A program made the translations under genes and the position numbers. Below the pieces are notes generated by a model. It was not told where the DNA came from. It worked only from the letters and a program-made list of their open reading frames with translations, and made no database searches. This document shows, in pieces, positions 50,158-58,571 of a stretch of 64,000 bases of DNA. Source of the stretch: Sutcliffiella deserti. Lineage in GTDB: Bacteria; Bacillota; Bacilli; Bacillales; Bacillaceae_I. The stretch covers positions 1-64,000 of the forward strand of contig NZ_JAIQDB010000005.1 of assembly GCF_020037475.1 (NCBI RefSeq), in the 5' to 3' direction. Numbering within the stretch: the stretch's first letter is position 1; every line of letters begins with the position of its first letter.

Positions 50158-51633
50158 ATGAACAGCCACGAAAAAGCAATTCAAGAAGCAGAGCATTCTA
50201 TACATAAGGCAAAAGCAAGCGTAAGTCAAAATCATTGGCGCCTTAACTACCATATAGCTTCTCCTGCACACTGGATTAATGACCCTAACGGATTTTCCTA
50301 CTACAAAGGGGAATATCATCTATTCTATCAACATCATCCCTACGATCCGACATGGGGACCGATGCATTGGGGACATGTGAAAAGTAGGGATCTGGCGTCA
50401 TGGGAGCACCTTCCAATCGCCTTGGCTCCAAGCAGCGAATATGATAAAGATGGGTGCTTTTCTGGAAGTGCAGTGGAAAAGGACGGTAAGCTCTATTTAA
50501 TGTATACCGGAAATGTATGGACAGGGGAAGACCATGAAAGTGAACTAGAGCAAGTACAAGCATTAGCCATCAGTGAGGATGGAATCCATTTCACAAAGTA
50601 TGAGAATAATCCTGTGATAGCAAAGGCGCCAGAGGGCGATATTCACCCATTTCATTTTCGTGATCCAAAGGTATGGCAGCATAATAGGAACTACTATTGC
50701 GTGCTTGGATCGAGAACGAAGGAACATATCGGACAGGTCTTGCTTTATCAGTCCCATGATCTTGTAGAGTGGAATTTTATGTCTGTTATGGCAAAAGGGG
50801 AAGGGAATTTCGGTTACATGTGGGAATGTCCCGATTATTTTGAGCTTGATGGCAAGGGCGTCCTCGTGATGTCGCCTCAAGGAATGAAACCAGAGGGTGT
50901 AAAATTCCATAATCTTCACCAGGCAGGTTATGTGCTGGGATCACTTGATTATAAAACAGGAAGATTGGAACATGGACCTTTTGAAATGCTTGATTATGGC
51001 TTTGATTTCTACGCTCCTCAAACCACGGTGGATGACAGCGGCCGACGAATCGCGATTGCATGGATGGCGATGTGGGAAAGTGAGATGCCGGAGCAGAAGT
51101 ATCAATGGGCCGGTGCGATGACGATCCCTCGTGAGCTTCAATTAGTAGACGGTAAAATCATAAGCACACCGGTGGAAGAATTGAAAAAGCTGCGGGCTGA
51201 TGAAGTAAGTTTTGAAAATGAACTGCTGACCACAGAGACATCATTTTCTTCAGTGGAAGGCACGAGTCTTGAAATGGAGGTAACAATTAATTCCGGACAA
51301 GCAGAGGAATTTGGGATAAAGCTGCGTAAAAGTGAGCAGGAAGAAACCGTCCTCACCTATAATGTAAAAGAAAAGCTTCTTACGCTCGACAGGGAAAAAA
51401 GTGGAGCAGGGCCAGGGGGGACTCGTCAAGCTCCAGTGTCCTTGGTGGACAATAAGCTCACTCTCCGGATATTTGTCGACTCCTCTTCGGTTGAAGTATT
51501 CATCAACGGCGGGGAAAAAGTAATGACAGCAAGAATCTATCCTTCCCAACTTGCAAATGGAATTTCCTTTTTTGCAAAAGGGGAAGCAAAGATAGTTAGA
51601 TTGAGAAAATGGAATATGACTAAAGGAATCTAA
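50158..51633 (+). CDS. sacA: GH32 sucrose-6-phosphate hydrolase / sucrase
   Basis: 491 residues, glycoside hydrolase family 32. N-terminal five-bladed propeller: HWINDPNGF (nucleophile Asp, ~40-48), WGHVKSRDLASWEHLPIAL near 79-97, CFSGSAV, the HFRDPKVW motif (transition-state Asp) near 167 and the MWECPDYF motif (acid/base Glu) near 222. A C-terminal beta-sandwich ends in IFVDSSSVEVFINGGEK. It hydrolyses sucrose-6-phosphate, or possibly sucrose/fructosides. GAGGAGG lies six bases before ATG 50158; ATG 50155 just before it is an alternative. No transporter or regulator gene adjoins it. Confidence 0.88.
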   Translation: MNSHEKAIQEAEHSIHKAKASVSQNHWRLNYHIASPAHWINDPNGFSYYKGEYHLFYQHHPYDPTWGPMHWGHVKSRDLASWEHLPIALAPSSEYDKDGCFSGSAVEKDGKLYLMYTGNVWTGEDHESELEQVQALAISEDGIHFTKYENNPVIAKAPEGDIHPFHFRDPKVWQHNRNYYCVLGSRTKEHIGQVLLYQSHDLVEWNFMSVMAKGEGNFGYMWECPDYFELDGKGVLVMSPQGMKPEGVKFHNLHQAGYVLGSLDYKTGRLEHGPFEMLDYGFDFYAPQTTVDDSGRRIAIAWMAMWESEMPEQKYQWAGAMTIPRELQLVDGKIISTPVEELKKLRADEVSFENELLTTETSFSSVEGTSLEMEVTINSGQAEEFGIKLRKSEQEETVLTYNVKEKLLTLDREKSGAGPGGTRQAPVSLVDNKLTLRIFVDSSSVEVFINGGEKVMTARIYPSQLANGISFFAKGEAKIVRLRKWNMTKGI

Positions 51634-51673
51634 AAAACGGTGCAAATCTCCTAGAAGATTTGCACCGTTTTTC
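51633..51673 (+). terminator. terminator after the GH32 gene
   Basis: A perfect seventeen-base-pair inverted repeat (AAAAACGGTGCAAATCT and complement) with a six-base loop, ending in TTTTTCTC. Confidence 0.94.
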
Positions 51674-51740
51674 TCACTGTTTTAAGGAAAAATATGTTAA
51701 GATTTAGAAGAACTTCTTTTAGCCAGGGGGAGGAAAACAA

Positions 51741-52229
51741 ATGAATGCAGAGAAATGTAAAGGCTTTATTTTATTATGCCTTATAGCAATAATGCTTGTT
51801 GGCTGTACTTCTAATCCTCAAGACAATGAACCGCTGGAAGTAGACATCTATGAAATCACATCCTCCATGGAAGAGAATGAAGAACTTAATCAACAATCTT
51901 TATTTTATGAAATTCATATGAATTATAGTGACAGACTTGAAATGGACAATGAAACGGTAGAACCTTTAATCGCAGGCTGGATTGAAGAGAGATTAATAGA
52001 ACAAGAAATTAGTGATTTTGAAGAGTTGGATGACAATAAATTTAGAATCAAAGGTAAAATTACTTTTAATTCTAAAGAGCTATCGCAAGAGGAAATTATT
52101 CAACTTTTGGAACAGGATGCATCCATTCAAGGTGTGTATTTTCAAACAGCTGATGGCACGAAATACCAAGCAGCAAAGGTCGGAACTGTGTCAGAACTGA
52201 TTGAAATAAAGGAAACAGATGTTAAATAA
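51741..52229 (+). CDS. lipoprotein of unknown function
   Basis: 162 residues. Signal peptide with lipobox LVGC (Cys23), followed by an acidic domain (DIYEITSSMEENEELNQQ; WIEERLIEQEISDFEEL) and a C-terminal strand-rich part. ATG with GGGGGAGG upstream. Monocistronic, before the proS leader. No domain recognised. Confidence 0.6.
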   Translation: MNAEKCKGFILLCLIAIMLVGCTSNPQDNEPLEVDIYEITSSMEENEELNQQSLFYEIHMNYSDRLEMDNETVEPLIAGWIEERLIEQEISDFEELDDNKFRIKGKITFNSKELSQEEIIQLLEQDASIQGVYFQTADGTKYQAAKVGTVSELIEIKETDVK

Positions 52230-52330
52230 TGCTTTTCCCTGCAACGGCTACTATCGGAGAAGGGTATTGTGATGCGGGTTTGAAGTACTAGGTATAGAAT
52301 ATAAATCATTTAGCTTCCCTTTTTGGAACA

Positions 52331-52359
52331 TTGACAATGCAAGACAAACTGGATATAAT
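52331..52359 (+). promoter_or_regulatory. consensus sigma-A promoter for the proS leader
   Basis: TTGACA (52331-52336), 17-base spacer, TATAAT (52354-52359): a perfect match to the consensus, placing the transcript start a few bases before the T-box leader. Confidence 0.92.
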
Positions 52360-52366
52360 CTTTTCA

Positions 52367-52596
52367 AATATCAAAACGTGGAAGAGGATTAGTAGAGTGG
52401 TCATGTCTATTAAGAGAGGGTGCTGAGTGGTGAGAGGCGCCTATAGATGTTCATTTGAACCTGCCTCAGAGTTCTGTATCAGATTGTATGAAGATACAGC
52501 GGTTCAAAACCGTTACCATGGAGAGTGTAAAGCGATGCTTTGAATAAGGGTGGTACCGCCAGAAATGGTCCCTTATACGAGCATGGCTTTTTTTAT
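52367..52596 (+). promoter_or_regulatory. T-box leader (tRNA-Pro responsive) of proS
   Basis: The T-box AAGGGTGGTACCGC is at 52546-52559. Upstream lies a Stem I region with GAAGAGGATTAGTAG and, near its 3' side, TGAACCTGCCTCAGAG, where the specifier triplet reads CCT (proline), consistent with the gene. The competing terminator pairs GCGATGCT (52532-52539) with AGCATGGC (52580-52587), and TAAGGG with CCCTTA, before seven T. Uncharged tRNA-Pro would allow read-through. Confidence 0.93.
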
Positions 52597-52618
52597 TTTA
52601 TAAAAAGAGGTGTTGGCG

Positions 52619-54049
52619 ATGAGCAAGAAGTTTGTTGAAAAGATTACCGGGATGGATGATGATTTTGCACAGTGGTATACCGATGTGGTAACAAAGGCGG
52701 AGCTTGTGGACTATTCGAGTGTACGTGGTTCGATGATTATCCGGCCATATGGCTATGCGTTATGGGAAAATATCAAAAATGAGCTGGACCGCCGGATTAA
52801 GGAGACGGGACATGAGAATGTGTATATGCCATTGTTTATTCCGGAGAGCCTTTTGCAAAAAGAAAAGGATCATATTGAAGGCTTTGCACCTGAAGTGGCC
52901 TGGGTAACACATGGCGGTGACGAGAAGCTGGCAGAGCGGCTGGTGGTTCGTCCAACATCTGAGGTGCTTTTCGGGGAGCATTATAAAAATATTATCCATT
53001 CCTACCGTGACCTGCCGAAGTTATATAACCAGTGGGCAAATGTGGTTCGTTGGGAGAAAACAACAAGGCCGTTCCTGCGTACCCTGGAATTCTTGTGGCA
53101 GGAGGGCCATACGTGCCATGAAACTGATGAGGATGCACAGGAAGAAACCGTGAAAATGCTGGATGTGTATGCAGAAATCTGTGAAAAGTTTCTGGCGATT
53201 CCAGTTGTAAAAGGACAAAAGACCGAGAAGGAAAAGTTTGCAGGCGCCAAGCATACGTATACTATTGAGAGCTTGATGCATGACGGAAAGGCCTTGCAGT
53301 CTGCCACCTCCCATCATTTAGGGGACGGTTTTGCGCGAGCGTTCGGGATTCAATTCCTTGACCGCGAAGGCAAGCAGCAGTATGTTCAGCAAACCTCATG
53401 GGGCTTTACCACTCGCATTATCGGCGCCATGATCATGGTGCATGGGGATGACAGGGGCTTGGTGGTTCCACCTCGAGTTGCACCAACTCAGGTGATGATC
53501 GTGCCAATTGCACAGCATAAAGAAGGCGTGCTGGACTTTTCCTATAACTTGAAAGAGCGTCTGGCTGCCCAGTTCCGTGTCGGCATTGATGCAAGCGATA
53601 AAAAGCCGGGCTGGAAATTCAACGAGTACGAAATGAAAGGCATTCCGCTTCGCTTAGAGGCTGGTCCACGCGATATCGAGCAAAACCAGGTTGTGCTGGT
53701 GCGGCGTGATACGGGGGAAAAACTGATCGTTTCGATGGATGGTCTGGAAACGACGGTTGCAGGGCTGCTTGAGGAAATTCAAGCGAGCTTGCTGGAAAAA
53801 GCAAGGCAGCATCGCGAGGAGAAGACAAGTGTCGCCGTGACTTTTGACGAATTTAGAAAAGAGCTCGAGGAAAAAGCAGGCTTCATCAAGGCAATGTGGT
53901 GCGGCGAGCAAAGCTGTGAAGACAAGGTTAAGGAAGAGACTGGTGCGACGTCACGCTGCATGCCATTTGAGCAGGAAAAACTGTCAGAGGAATGTGTGTG
54001 CTGTGGTGGTGAAGCGAAGAAGATGGTTTATTGGGCGAAGGCTTATTGA
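52619..54049 (+). CDS. proS: prolyl-tRNA synthetase, archaeal/eukaryotic-like short form
   Basis: 476 residues, class II synthetase of the ProS type without the long bacterial editing insertion. Motif 1 region near [33 protein letters not shown] near 103, motif 2 in [21 protein letters not shown] near 140-160, motif 3 in the [14 protein letters not shown] segment, anticodon domain ~285-380. The C-terminal zinc-binding domain has [10 protein letters not shown] and [10 protein letters not shown], ending in the typical Tyr. ATG 52619 with AGAGGTG six bases upstream. Many bacilli carry such a gene besides the standard bacterial proS; whether this genome does is not visible. Confidence 0.93.
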   Translation: MSKKFVEKITGMDDDFAQWYTDVVTKAELVDYSSVRGSMIIRPYGYALWENIKNELDRRIKETGHENVYMPLFIPESLLQKEKDHIEGFAPEVAWVTHGGDEKLAERLVVRPTSEVLFGEHYKNIIHSYRDLPKLYNQWANVVRWEKTTRPFLRTLEFLWQEGHTCHETDEDAQEETVKMLDVYAEICEKFLAIPVVKGQKTEKEKFAGAKHTYTIESLMHDGKALQSATSHHLGDGFARAFGIQFLDREGKQQYVQQTSWGFTTRIIGAMIMVHGDDRGLVVPPRVAPTQVMIVPIAQHKEGVLDFSYNLKERLAAQFRVGIDASDKKPGWKFNEYEMKGIPLRLEAGPRDIEQNQVVLVRRDTGEKLIVSMDGLETTVAGLLEEIQASLLEKARQHREEKTSVAVTFDEFRKELEEKAGFIKAMWCGEQSCEDKVKEETGATSRCMPFEQEKLSEECVCCGGEAKKMVYWAKAY

Positions 54050-54115
54050 TGGCGGTTTGGGGGCTGAGTGACGAAGGAAGAGACGGGGGGCGAAACTTGT
54101 CACGATTTGTCGAAT

Positions 54116-54226
54116 GGTCGATATATCGGATAGAATGGTTGATAAAATAAAATAGTGGATGATAAGTTGGCTATTTTGAACGATAAAAATAAATTTCGGA
54201 CAATAACCGCTCGAGAATGGACGATA
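54116..54226 (+). repeat. 21-bp tandem array with GGACGATAAA-type units
   Basis: Six degenerate octamers GGTCGATA, GGTTGATA, GGATGATA, GAACGATA, GGACAATA, GGACGATA start at 54116, 54137, 54157, 54178, 54198, 54219: spacing 21, 20, 21, 20, 21. Each is followed by A-rich sequence. Different motif from the GTTAGAT arrays but the same spacing. It lies just after proS. Confidence 0.75.
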
Positions 54227-54315
54227 AATCGAATTCCAGCCCGGCCCTTCCTTGCAAAGAGCAGTTAAAACAACAAATTAAAGGCAGTCGGGCTTCATCC
54301 TGCAGAGAATATAGA

Positions 54316-54357
54316 AGCGTTCTACTACATTTTATATGTGGAAGGGCGTTTTTTTTA
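54316..54357 (+). terminator. probable proS terminator
   Basis: GCGTTCT and CTACAT pair with ATGTGG and AGGGCGT (several G-U pairs) and are followed by TTTTTTTTATTC. It lies 270 bases after proS; no closer terminator is visible. Confidence 0.6.
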
Positions 54358-54364
54358 TTCAAAT

Positions 54365-54545
54365 GGCTCTGTTAAAGTTTTATGTTGATAATAACGCTAT
54401 TCTAGCGATGATTGGAGCAAAAGGCGGAGACTCCACGTCCGGCCGCGGAATACTTGCGATCCGCAGGCACAGCCGAGGAGGCTCTAGCACCGCCCCGTGG
54501 AACGCGTAGCCTTTTGCGGAAATCAACAGGGCGTTTAACACAGCC
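54365..54545 (-). mobile_element. MITE-like element, family A (copy 6, full length)
   Basis: 181 bp with ends GGCTCTGTTAAAG and TTTAACACAGCC and a perfect 8-bp direct repeat ATTCAAAT on both sides (54357-54364, 54546-54553). The interior is the reverse of the element at 2613-2790 (GCAAAAGGCGGAGACTCC, GCCGAGGAGGCT, CGGAAATCAACAG). No coding capacity. Confidence 0.88.
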
Positions 54546-54698
54546 ATTCAAATAAGACTCACAGTATTGGATTTGTAAAAACACACCCTCTGCCCACAGA
54601 TAAGAATAATATGGTAATATTGTTAGTGAGTCCCTAACCGTATATAACGACAATGAGCTGCATATGCCAATGGAAACAAAAACGAGGATGTGTATTTG

Positions 54699-55709
54699 AT
54701 GATAAAGATAGATAGTCTGATAGAGCAGAAAGCCAGAGAGATTGATTTTTCAGGTGTGGTCTATTTGGAGAACAATACAGGCACTGTATACAGCTCTGCC
54801 CATGGATATGCGAATCGGGCTGATAGATTAGTAAATAAAGTGGAAACTAAGTTCGGAATAGCTTCGGGCTGCAAGCTCTTTACCGCCATTGCCATATGCC
54901 GTCTGGTACAGGACGGAAAGTTGAGTTTCGAGTCAAAGTTGCAGGAAGTTCTGGAGTTTAGTTTTCCAAACTTTGATATAAGTGTCACGATCCATCATTT
55001 GTTAACGCATACCTCGGGAATACCGGATTATTTTGATGAAGAGGTTATGGAGGATTACGAGGATCTGTGGAAGAGCAGGCCGATGTATGGGATCAAGAGG
55101 CTGCAGGATTTTTTGCCTCTATTTCAGCAGGCTGACATGATGTTTTCACCCGGTGAGAGATTTCATTATAATAATGCGGGCTTTATTTTATTGGGATTGA
55201 TTGTGGAACAAATCACAGGAAAAAGCTTTACTCATTATATAGAAGAGAGTATTTTCCTTCCTTCCGATATGAGAGGGTCCGGATATTTTTCTTTAGATAG
55301 TTTGCCTGCCAACACAGCGACAGGATATATCGACAACGACGATGGAACGTGGAGAAGTAATATTTACTCGATTCCAATTAAAGGCGGAGCAGATGGCGGG
55401 GCTTTTATTACAGCACCAGATATGGCGAAGCTTTGGAAAGCCTTGATGGAGCACAGGTTATTAAATGAAGAGATGACCACCCTGCTTCTGACTCCACATG
55501 TAGAAGTGGATGAAGAAGACAATTATGGATATGGAATATGGATCGAGAAGCAAAACGACAACATAGTGAAGTATCATATTATGGGATACGATCCTGGCGT
55601 AAGCTTTGCCTCGGGCTACTACCCGGCTTCAGGCAACATCCTTGTTATTCCGTCCAACAAGGCAGCAGGGCCGCATAAGGTGATGGCTGCTGTGGAAGAA
55701 CTTTTGTAA
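54699..55709 (+). CDS. serine beta-lactamase-fold hydrolase (class C / PBP4* type)
   Basis: 336 residues. SxxK is present as SGCK near 56 (catalytic Ser and Lys), the YxN motif as YNNAGF near 158 and an HxG-type motif as HIMGYDPG near 293. HHLLTHTSGIPDY near 96 is typical of the family. No signal peptide, so cytoplasmic, unlike true beta-lactamases; likely an esterase or D-Ala-peptide hydrolase rather than a resistance enzyme. ATG 54699 has GAGG 11 bases upstream; GTG 54690 is too close to it. Confidence 0.85.
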   Translation: MIKIDSLIEQKAREIDFSGVVYLENNTGTVYSSAHGYANRADRLVNKVETKFGIASGCKLFTAIAICRLVQDGKLSFESKLQEVLEFSFPNFDISVTIHHLLTHTSGIPDYFDEEVMEDYEDLWKSRPMYGIKRLQDFLPLFQQADMMFSPGERFHYNNAGFILLGLIVEQITGKSFTHYIEESIFLPSDMRGSGYFSLDSLPANTATGYIDNDDGTWRSNIYSIPIKGGADGGAFITAPDMAKLWKALMEHRLLNEEMTTLLLTPHVEVDEEDNYGYGIWIEKQNDNIVKYHIMGYDPGVSFASGYYPASGNILVIPSNKAAGPHKVMAAVEELL

Positions 55710-55766
55710 AAGCAGACACTGGTGACGTAAAGTTTGTGCACCATTATAGATATTGGGAGGTTAGAG

Positions 55767-56021
55767 ATGAAGTGGAAATTAAGAATACCAATGATGCTTT
55801 TTATATTGGGATTAGTTTCAGGGATCTATCAATATTTCCCTAATTTAATGATCTTTAAAGAATATTATCTTTTAAACAGCATCCAATACTTAGCATCAAT
55901 AGGTGTACCAATATATTTCCTTGAGAAAACCGAGATGAATGAAAAAAAAGTGAACCTTTTAATAGGTATTGCTTTAATTTTTTCGGGATTACTAATAGAT
56001 TCCTTGCTGGTAATTAGCTAA
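55767..56021 (+). CDS. small membrane protein
   Basis: 84 residues, hydrophobic, with three likely helices (about 6-22, 32-50, 62-82) and a charged MNEKK loop. ATG with GGGAGG six bases upstream. It follows the beta-lactamase-fold gene by 57 bases. No family recognised. Confidence 0.5.
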   Translation: MKWKLRIPMMLFILGLVSGIYQYFPNLMIFKEYYLLNSIQYLASIGVPIYFLEKTEMNEKKVNLLIGIALIFSGLLIDSLLVIS

Positions 56022-56082
56022 TGGAAGAAAACTAAATTAGTAGCTAATATTTTATTAAAAAAGGAAGGAGTCTTCAAAGTAC

Positions 56083-56568
56083 ATGAGGAAATTATCCATT
56101 ATCATCAGTACAGTCTTCCTAGCCTTTATAGCACTCATCATTTTTATCAATATAAAAACATCTGACACCATTATTTCAAAGCAATTTAATGAAGACACCA
56201 TTATTAAAAGTGCCACTGTCACAAAGTATGCACCTTCTGAAGATGGGAATAGATTTGACGCAAAAATAGCTGAAGGATCAACTGAAGATGTAGAATTAAT
56301 TAAAGAAATGGTAGAAAACTTCTCTGGATTATGGTTAAGACGAGAGGCTAATCCGACAGATAGGTGGCTTGGAGAATACAGTATTTCTGTTCAGGTAAGT
56401 AACGAAAAATCACCAGGTGTTTTAAAAACTGATTCTCTTTACATTAACTTTGATGACAGCAACCGGATAATCATTTCATCAGAAAATTCGGGCCACTATT
56501 ATGTTCTAAACAGCCATGATTATTATGAGAAAATGGAAAATATTATAGGGAATTTAGAGTTGGAGTAA
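56083..56568 (+). CDS. membrane-anchored protein of unknown function
   Basis: 161 residues. One N-terminal membrane helix (~5-25) without lipobox, then an extracytoplasmic alpha/beta domain. GLWLRREANPTDRWLGEYSISVQV and YINFDDSNRIIISSENSGHYY are its most distinctive stretches. ATG behind AAGGAAGGAG. 61 bases after the preceding small membrane gene; possibly one transcript. No family recognised. Confidence 0.55.
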   Translation: MRKLSIIISTVFLAFIALIIFINIKTSDTIISKQFNEDTIIKSATVTKYAPSEDGNRFDAKIAEGSTEDVELIKEMVENFSGLWLRREANPTDRWLGEYSISVQVSNEKSPGVLKTDSLYINFDDSNRIIISSENSGHYYVLNSHDYYEKMENIIGNLELE

Positions 56569-56641
56569 TAATATGGTGGGAAGGTAACCTCGTGGCATTA
56601 TCGTTGGTGAACTTTATTACTGCAGTAGAAAACAAAGCAAC

Positions 56642-56690
56642 CCAAAAAAGCAGGACGGAAAAGTTTGTTCTCTTTCCGTCCTGCATTATT
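56642..56690 (-). terminator. bidirectional terminator
   Basis: A perfect twelve-base-pair stem GCAGGACGGAAA/TTTCCGTCCTGC. The minus strand continues into six T, so it mainly ends the leftward lipoprotein gene; the plus strand has ATTATTTTG. Confidence 0.85.
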
Positions 56691-56698
56691 TTGTTTTT

Positions 56699-57286
56699 CT
56701 ATTCAAACAAAGTATAGATAGTTTCATCTATAGATATATTTTTACCTTCGAGTAAAATATACTCACTATGTTCATTTCCGTTTGTATCTCTCCAAGATGT
56801 CTTAACTTTAATCTGCTCAATCAAGGATTTAAACGTTTCTTTATCAAATTTTTCATACTTTAACACATGGTCATCAGGTAGCAAGGAGAAAGATTTGGAT
56901 ACACCCAATCCTTTTTCCTCGCCATCAGGAGAAAGGTTAGATGTACTAAATAAATTTGATGTGAAAAAGAAATTAGCGTGTAAGTAATGTATTAAATCCT
57001 CATTCAGAACAAATGTAACAGTTAAATCTAAAAGTTCGGATTTAGGTTCATCAAGTATGACTTCAAAATTAATAACGTCCCTGTCTTCTAATAAGCTCTT
57101 AAATATTTTCCCTTGTATGTTGTAATTATCACTTTGCGATTGAAATTGATTTACTGGTCTTTTCTCTAGTTCAATGGCTATGCTCTCCATATCCTTATGT
57201 TCAGTATTTACATCAGTGCAACCTGAAACAATGAATAGAACTAGTATGAACGATGTTGTGAGAATTTTAGCAAGCTTAGTTTTCAT
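56699..57286 (-). CDS. lipoprotein of unknown function
   Basis: 195 residues. Signal peptide with lipobox VSGC (Cys23), then a domain with VINFEVILDEPKSELLDLTVTF-type strands and SWRDTNGNEHSEYILLEG near the end. Monocistronic. ATG start with no strong ribosome site. Similar in style to the other small lipoproteins of this region, without evident sequence kinship. Confidence 0.55.
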   Translation of the reverse strand: MKTKLAKILTTSFILVLFIVSGCTDVNTEHKDMESIAIELEKRPVNQFQSQSDNYNIQGKIFKSLLEDRDVINFEVILDEPKSELLDLTVTFVLNEDLIHYLHANFFFTSNLFSTSNLSPDGEEKGLGVSKSFSLLPDDHVLKYEKFDKETFKSLIEQIKVKTSWRDTNGNEHSEYILLEGKNISIDETIYTLFE

Positions 57287-57482
57287 TGTAGTTTATACGC
57301 CCCCCAGTACCATACATAATTTTCTTTACTGCGGCTTATAGTGCATAAGGTTTGCACCTATAGATTAAAAGTAGACCAATGAAGGTAAAAGTATCACTTA
57401 TCTACAAATTTTACCATAAAACACCATGTTGCTGGGGATTTCTGTAACAAAATAAATATTATTATAAAAAAGGCGGGATAGA

Positions 57483-57944
57483 GTGAAGAAGAGTAACAGT
57501 GTGTTAAAACTAATGTTGATTTCATTAATTATACTATCTGGCTGTATTCATGAAGAAACTAATAAGAGGGATCACTTGGTCCTTAATGGAGAAAGTGAAA
57601 ACTGGAACTTAAACGGGTATGAAGTGGAGATTTCAGCGGAGAACTTTAAAGCAGGTAATGGTATTTTACAGATGAAAAATCAAAATGAATATAAATCGGA
57701 TTTTTTTCAATTCAGGACTTATGCAGCCATCTCTAATCAAGATACACTAGTTCACAGTGGGTCGGTCTCGGGTGATAGCATAAATATTGCAGAAAAATCA
57801 ATAGGAACAATAGAAGGTGGAGCATATTTAAATGAAGAAGGTGTCCAAATTACACTTGGTGATATAAGTGAGATTTATATGATTGTAGAGTGGTGGGATA
57901 CAAGTGAAAAGGAAAACGTGAAAGAGAGAATAGACTTATACTAG
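57483..57944 (+). CDS. lipoprotein of unknown function
   Basis: 153 residues. GTG start, signal peptide with lipobox LSGC (Cys21). The body begins LNGESENWNLNGYEVEIS, a Trp/Asn-containing beta-rich start common in small Bacillus lipoproteins, and carries GDISEIYMIVEWWDTSEKENV near the end. GGCGGGAT precedes the start. Monocistronic, AT-rich. No domain recognised. Confidence 0.6.
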   Translation: MKKSNSVLKLMLISLIILSGCIHEETNKRDHLVLNGESENWNLNGYEVEISAENFKAGNGILQMKNQNEYKSDFFQFRTYAAISNQDTLVHSGSVSGDSINIAEKSIGTIEGGAYLNEEGVQITLGDISEIYMIVEWWDTSEKENVKERIDLY

Positions 57945-58024
57945 TGCTTCCACTGTTAAATAGGGGGAGCCATTCGTTTATTCACACTGAATAAAGATGA
58001 CATAAGAAAAAGGAAGTGCGTTCT

Positions 58025-58189
58025 GTGAATAAAAAAGATAGTGGGAAAGTCGCATTCTTAGGTGTGGGTATTGCGATAGGAGTTGCACTTGGGGCAGCAT
58101 TTGATCAGCTGGCTCTTGGTATTGCTTTAGGAACATTTATTGGAGCTGTGATTGATTGGTTTAGACATGTTCAAAATAAAGATAGATAA
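58025..58189 (+). CDS. small glycine-zipper membrane protein
   Basis: 54 residues, GTG start with AGGAAGTG upstream. Two short Gly/Ala-rich membrane helices (about 8-24 and 28-45: VGIAIGVALGAAFDQL and LGIALGTFIGAVIDWF) with small-residue spacing of the glycine-zipper type; basic tail. Widespread type of small Bacillus protein, role unknown. Confidence 0.6.
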   Translation: MNKKDSGKVAFLGVGIAIGVALGAAFDQLALGIALGTFIGAVIDWFRHVQNKDR

Positions 58190-58300
58190 GTAACGGGATA
58201 CTGATTTGGATTTTGATGGTGGGCGGTTTTCGTTTTGTTGCTTAGCATATGGTTTAAGGAACCTCATGAAAGTCCGGATTATTAATGAGATGTGAAGGTT

Positions 58301-58346
58301 GTTAGATGAAAATAGGTAAAGTTGTTAGATAGATGGGGAAAAGTAG
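58301..58346 (+). repeat. short GTTAGAT array
   Basis: Two GTTAGAT units (58301, 58324) in a context GAAATAGG-like, then AGAT, GGGG and AAAAGTAGC, the same right-hand end as the eleven-unit array at 35143-35360. The remaining 58190-58510 is A/T-rich; it includes a lone left end of a family B element (GGCTGTTTTCGCAAA near 58449) and no gene. Confidence 0.75.
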
Positions 58347-58510
58347 CATGAATGATTACTATATCCCTTATTTATACCGTTTGTGAGAGGGGAAAAAGCG
58401 CTATTTTGCCACCTGCTCTAATAAAAAAGCCAATTTCCTATTAAAAAAAGGCTGTTTTCGCAAAATTTGATGCTTCAGCACAGTTTTAATACTCACTTAC
58501 ATTCTCCCCC

Positions 58511-58551
58511 CAAAAAAATCAAAACGCCTGGATTAAATTATCCAAGCGCTT
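58511..58551 (-). terminator. terminator of the SDH-type protease gene
   Basis: On the minus strand AGCGCTTGGAT pairs with ATCCAGGCGTTT, followed by TGATTTTTTTGGGG. Ends the leftward gene that stops at 58572. Confidence 0.8.
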
Positions 58552-58571
58552 CTATTTGTATTCAAAAATTA

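Noticed and set aside
54699-55709. Antibiotic-resistance beta-lactamase
   Set aside because: The SxxK and YxN motifs are there, but no signal peptide, and the sequence style is that of general serine hydrolases (EstB/PBP4* type).
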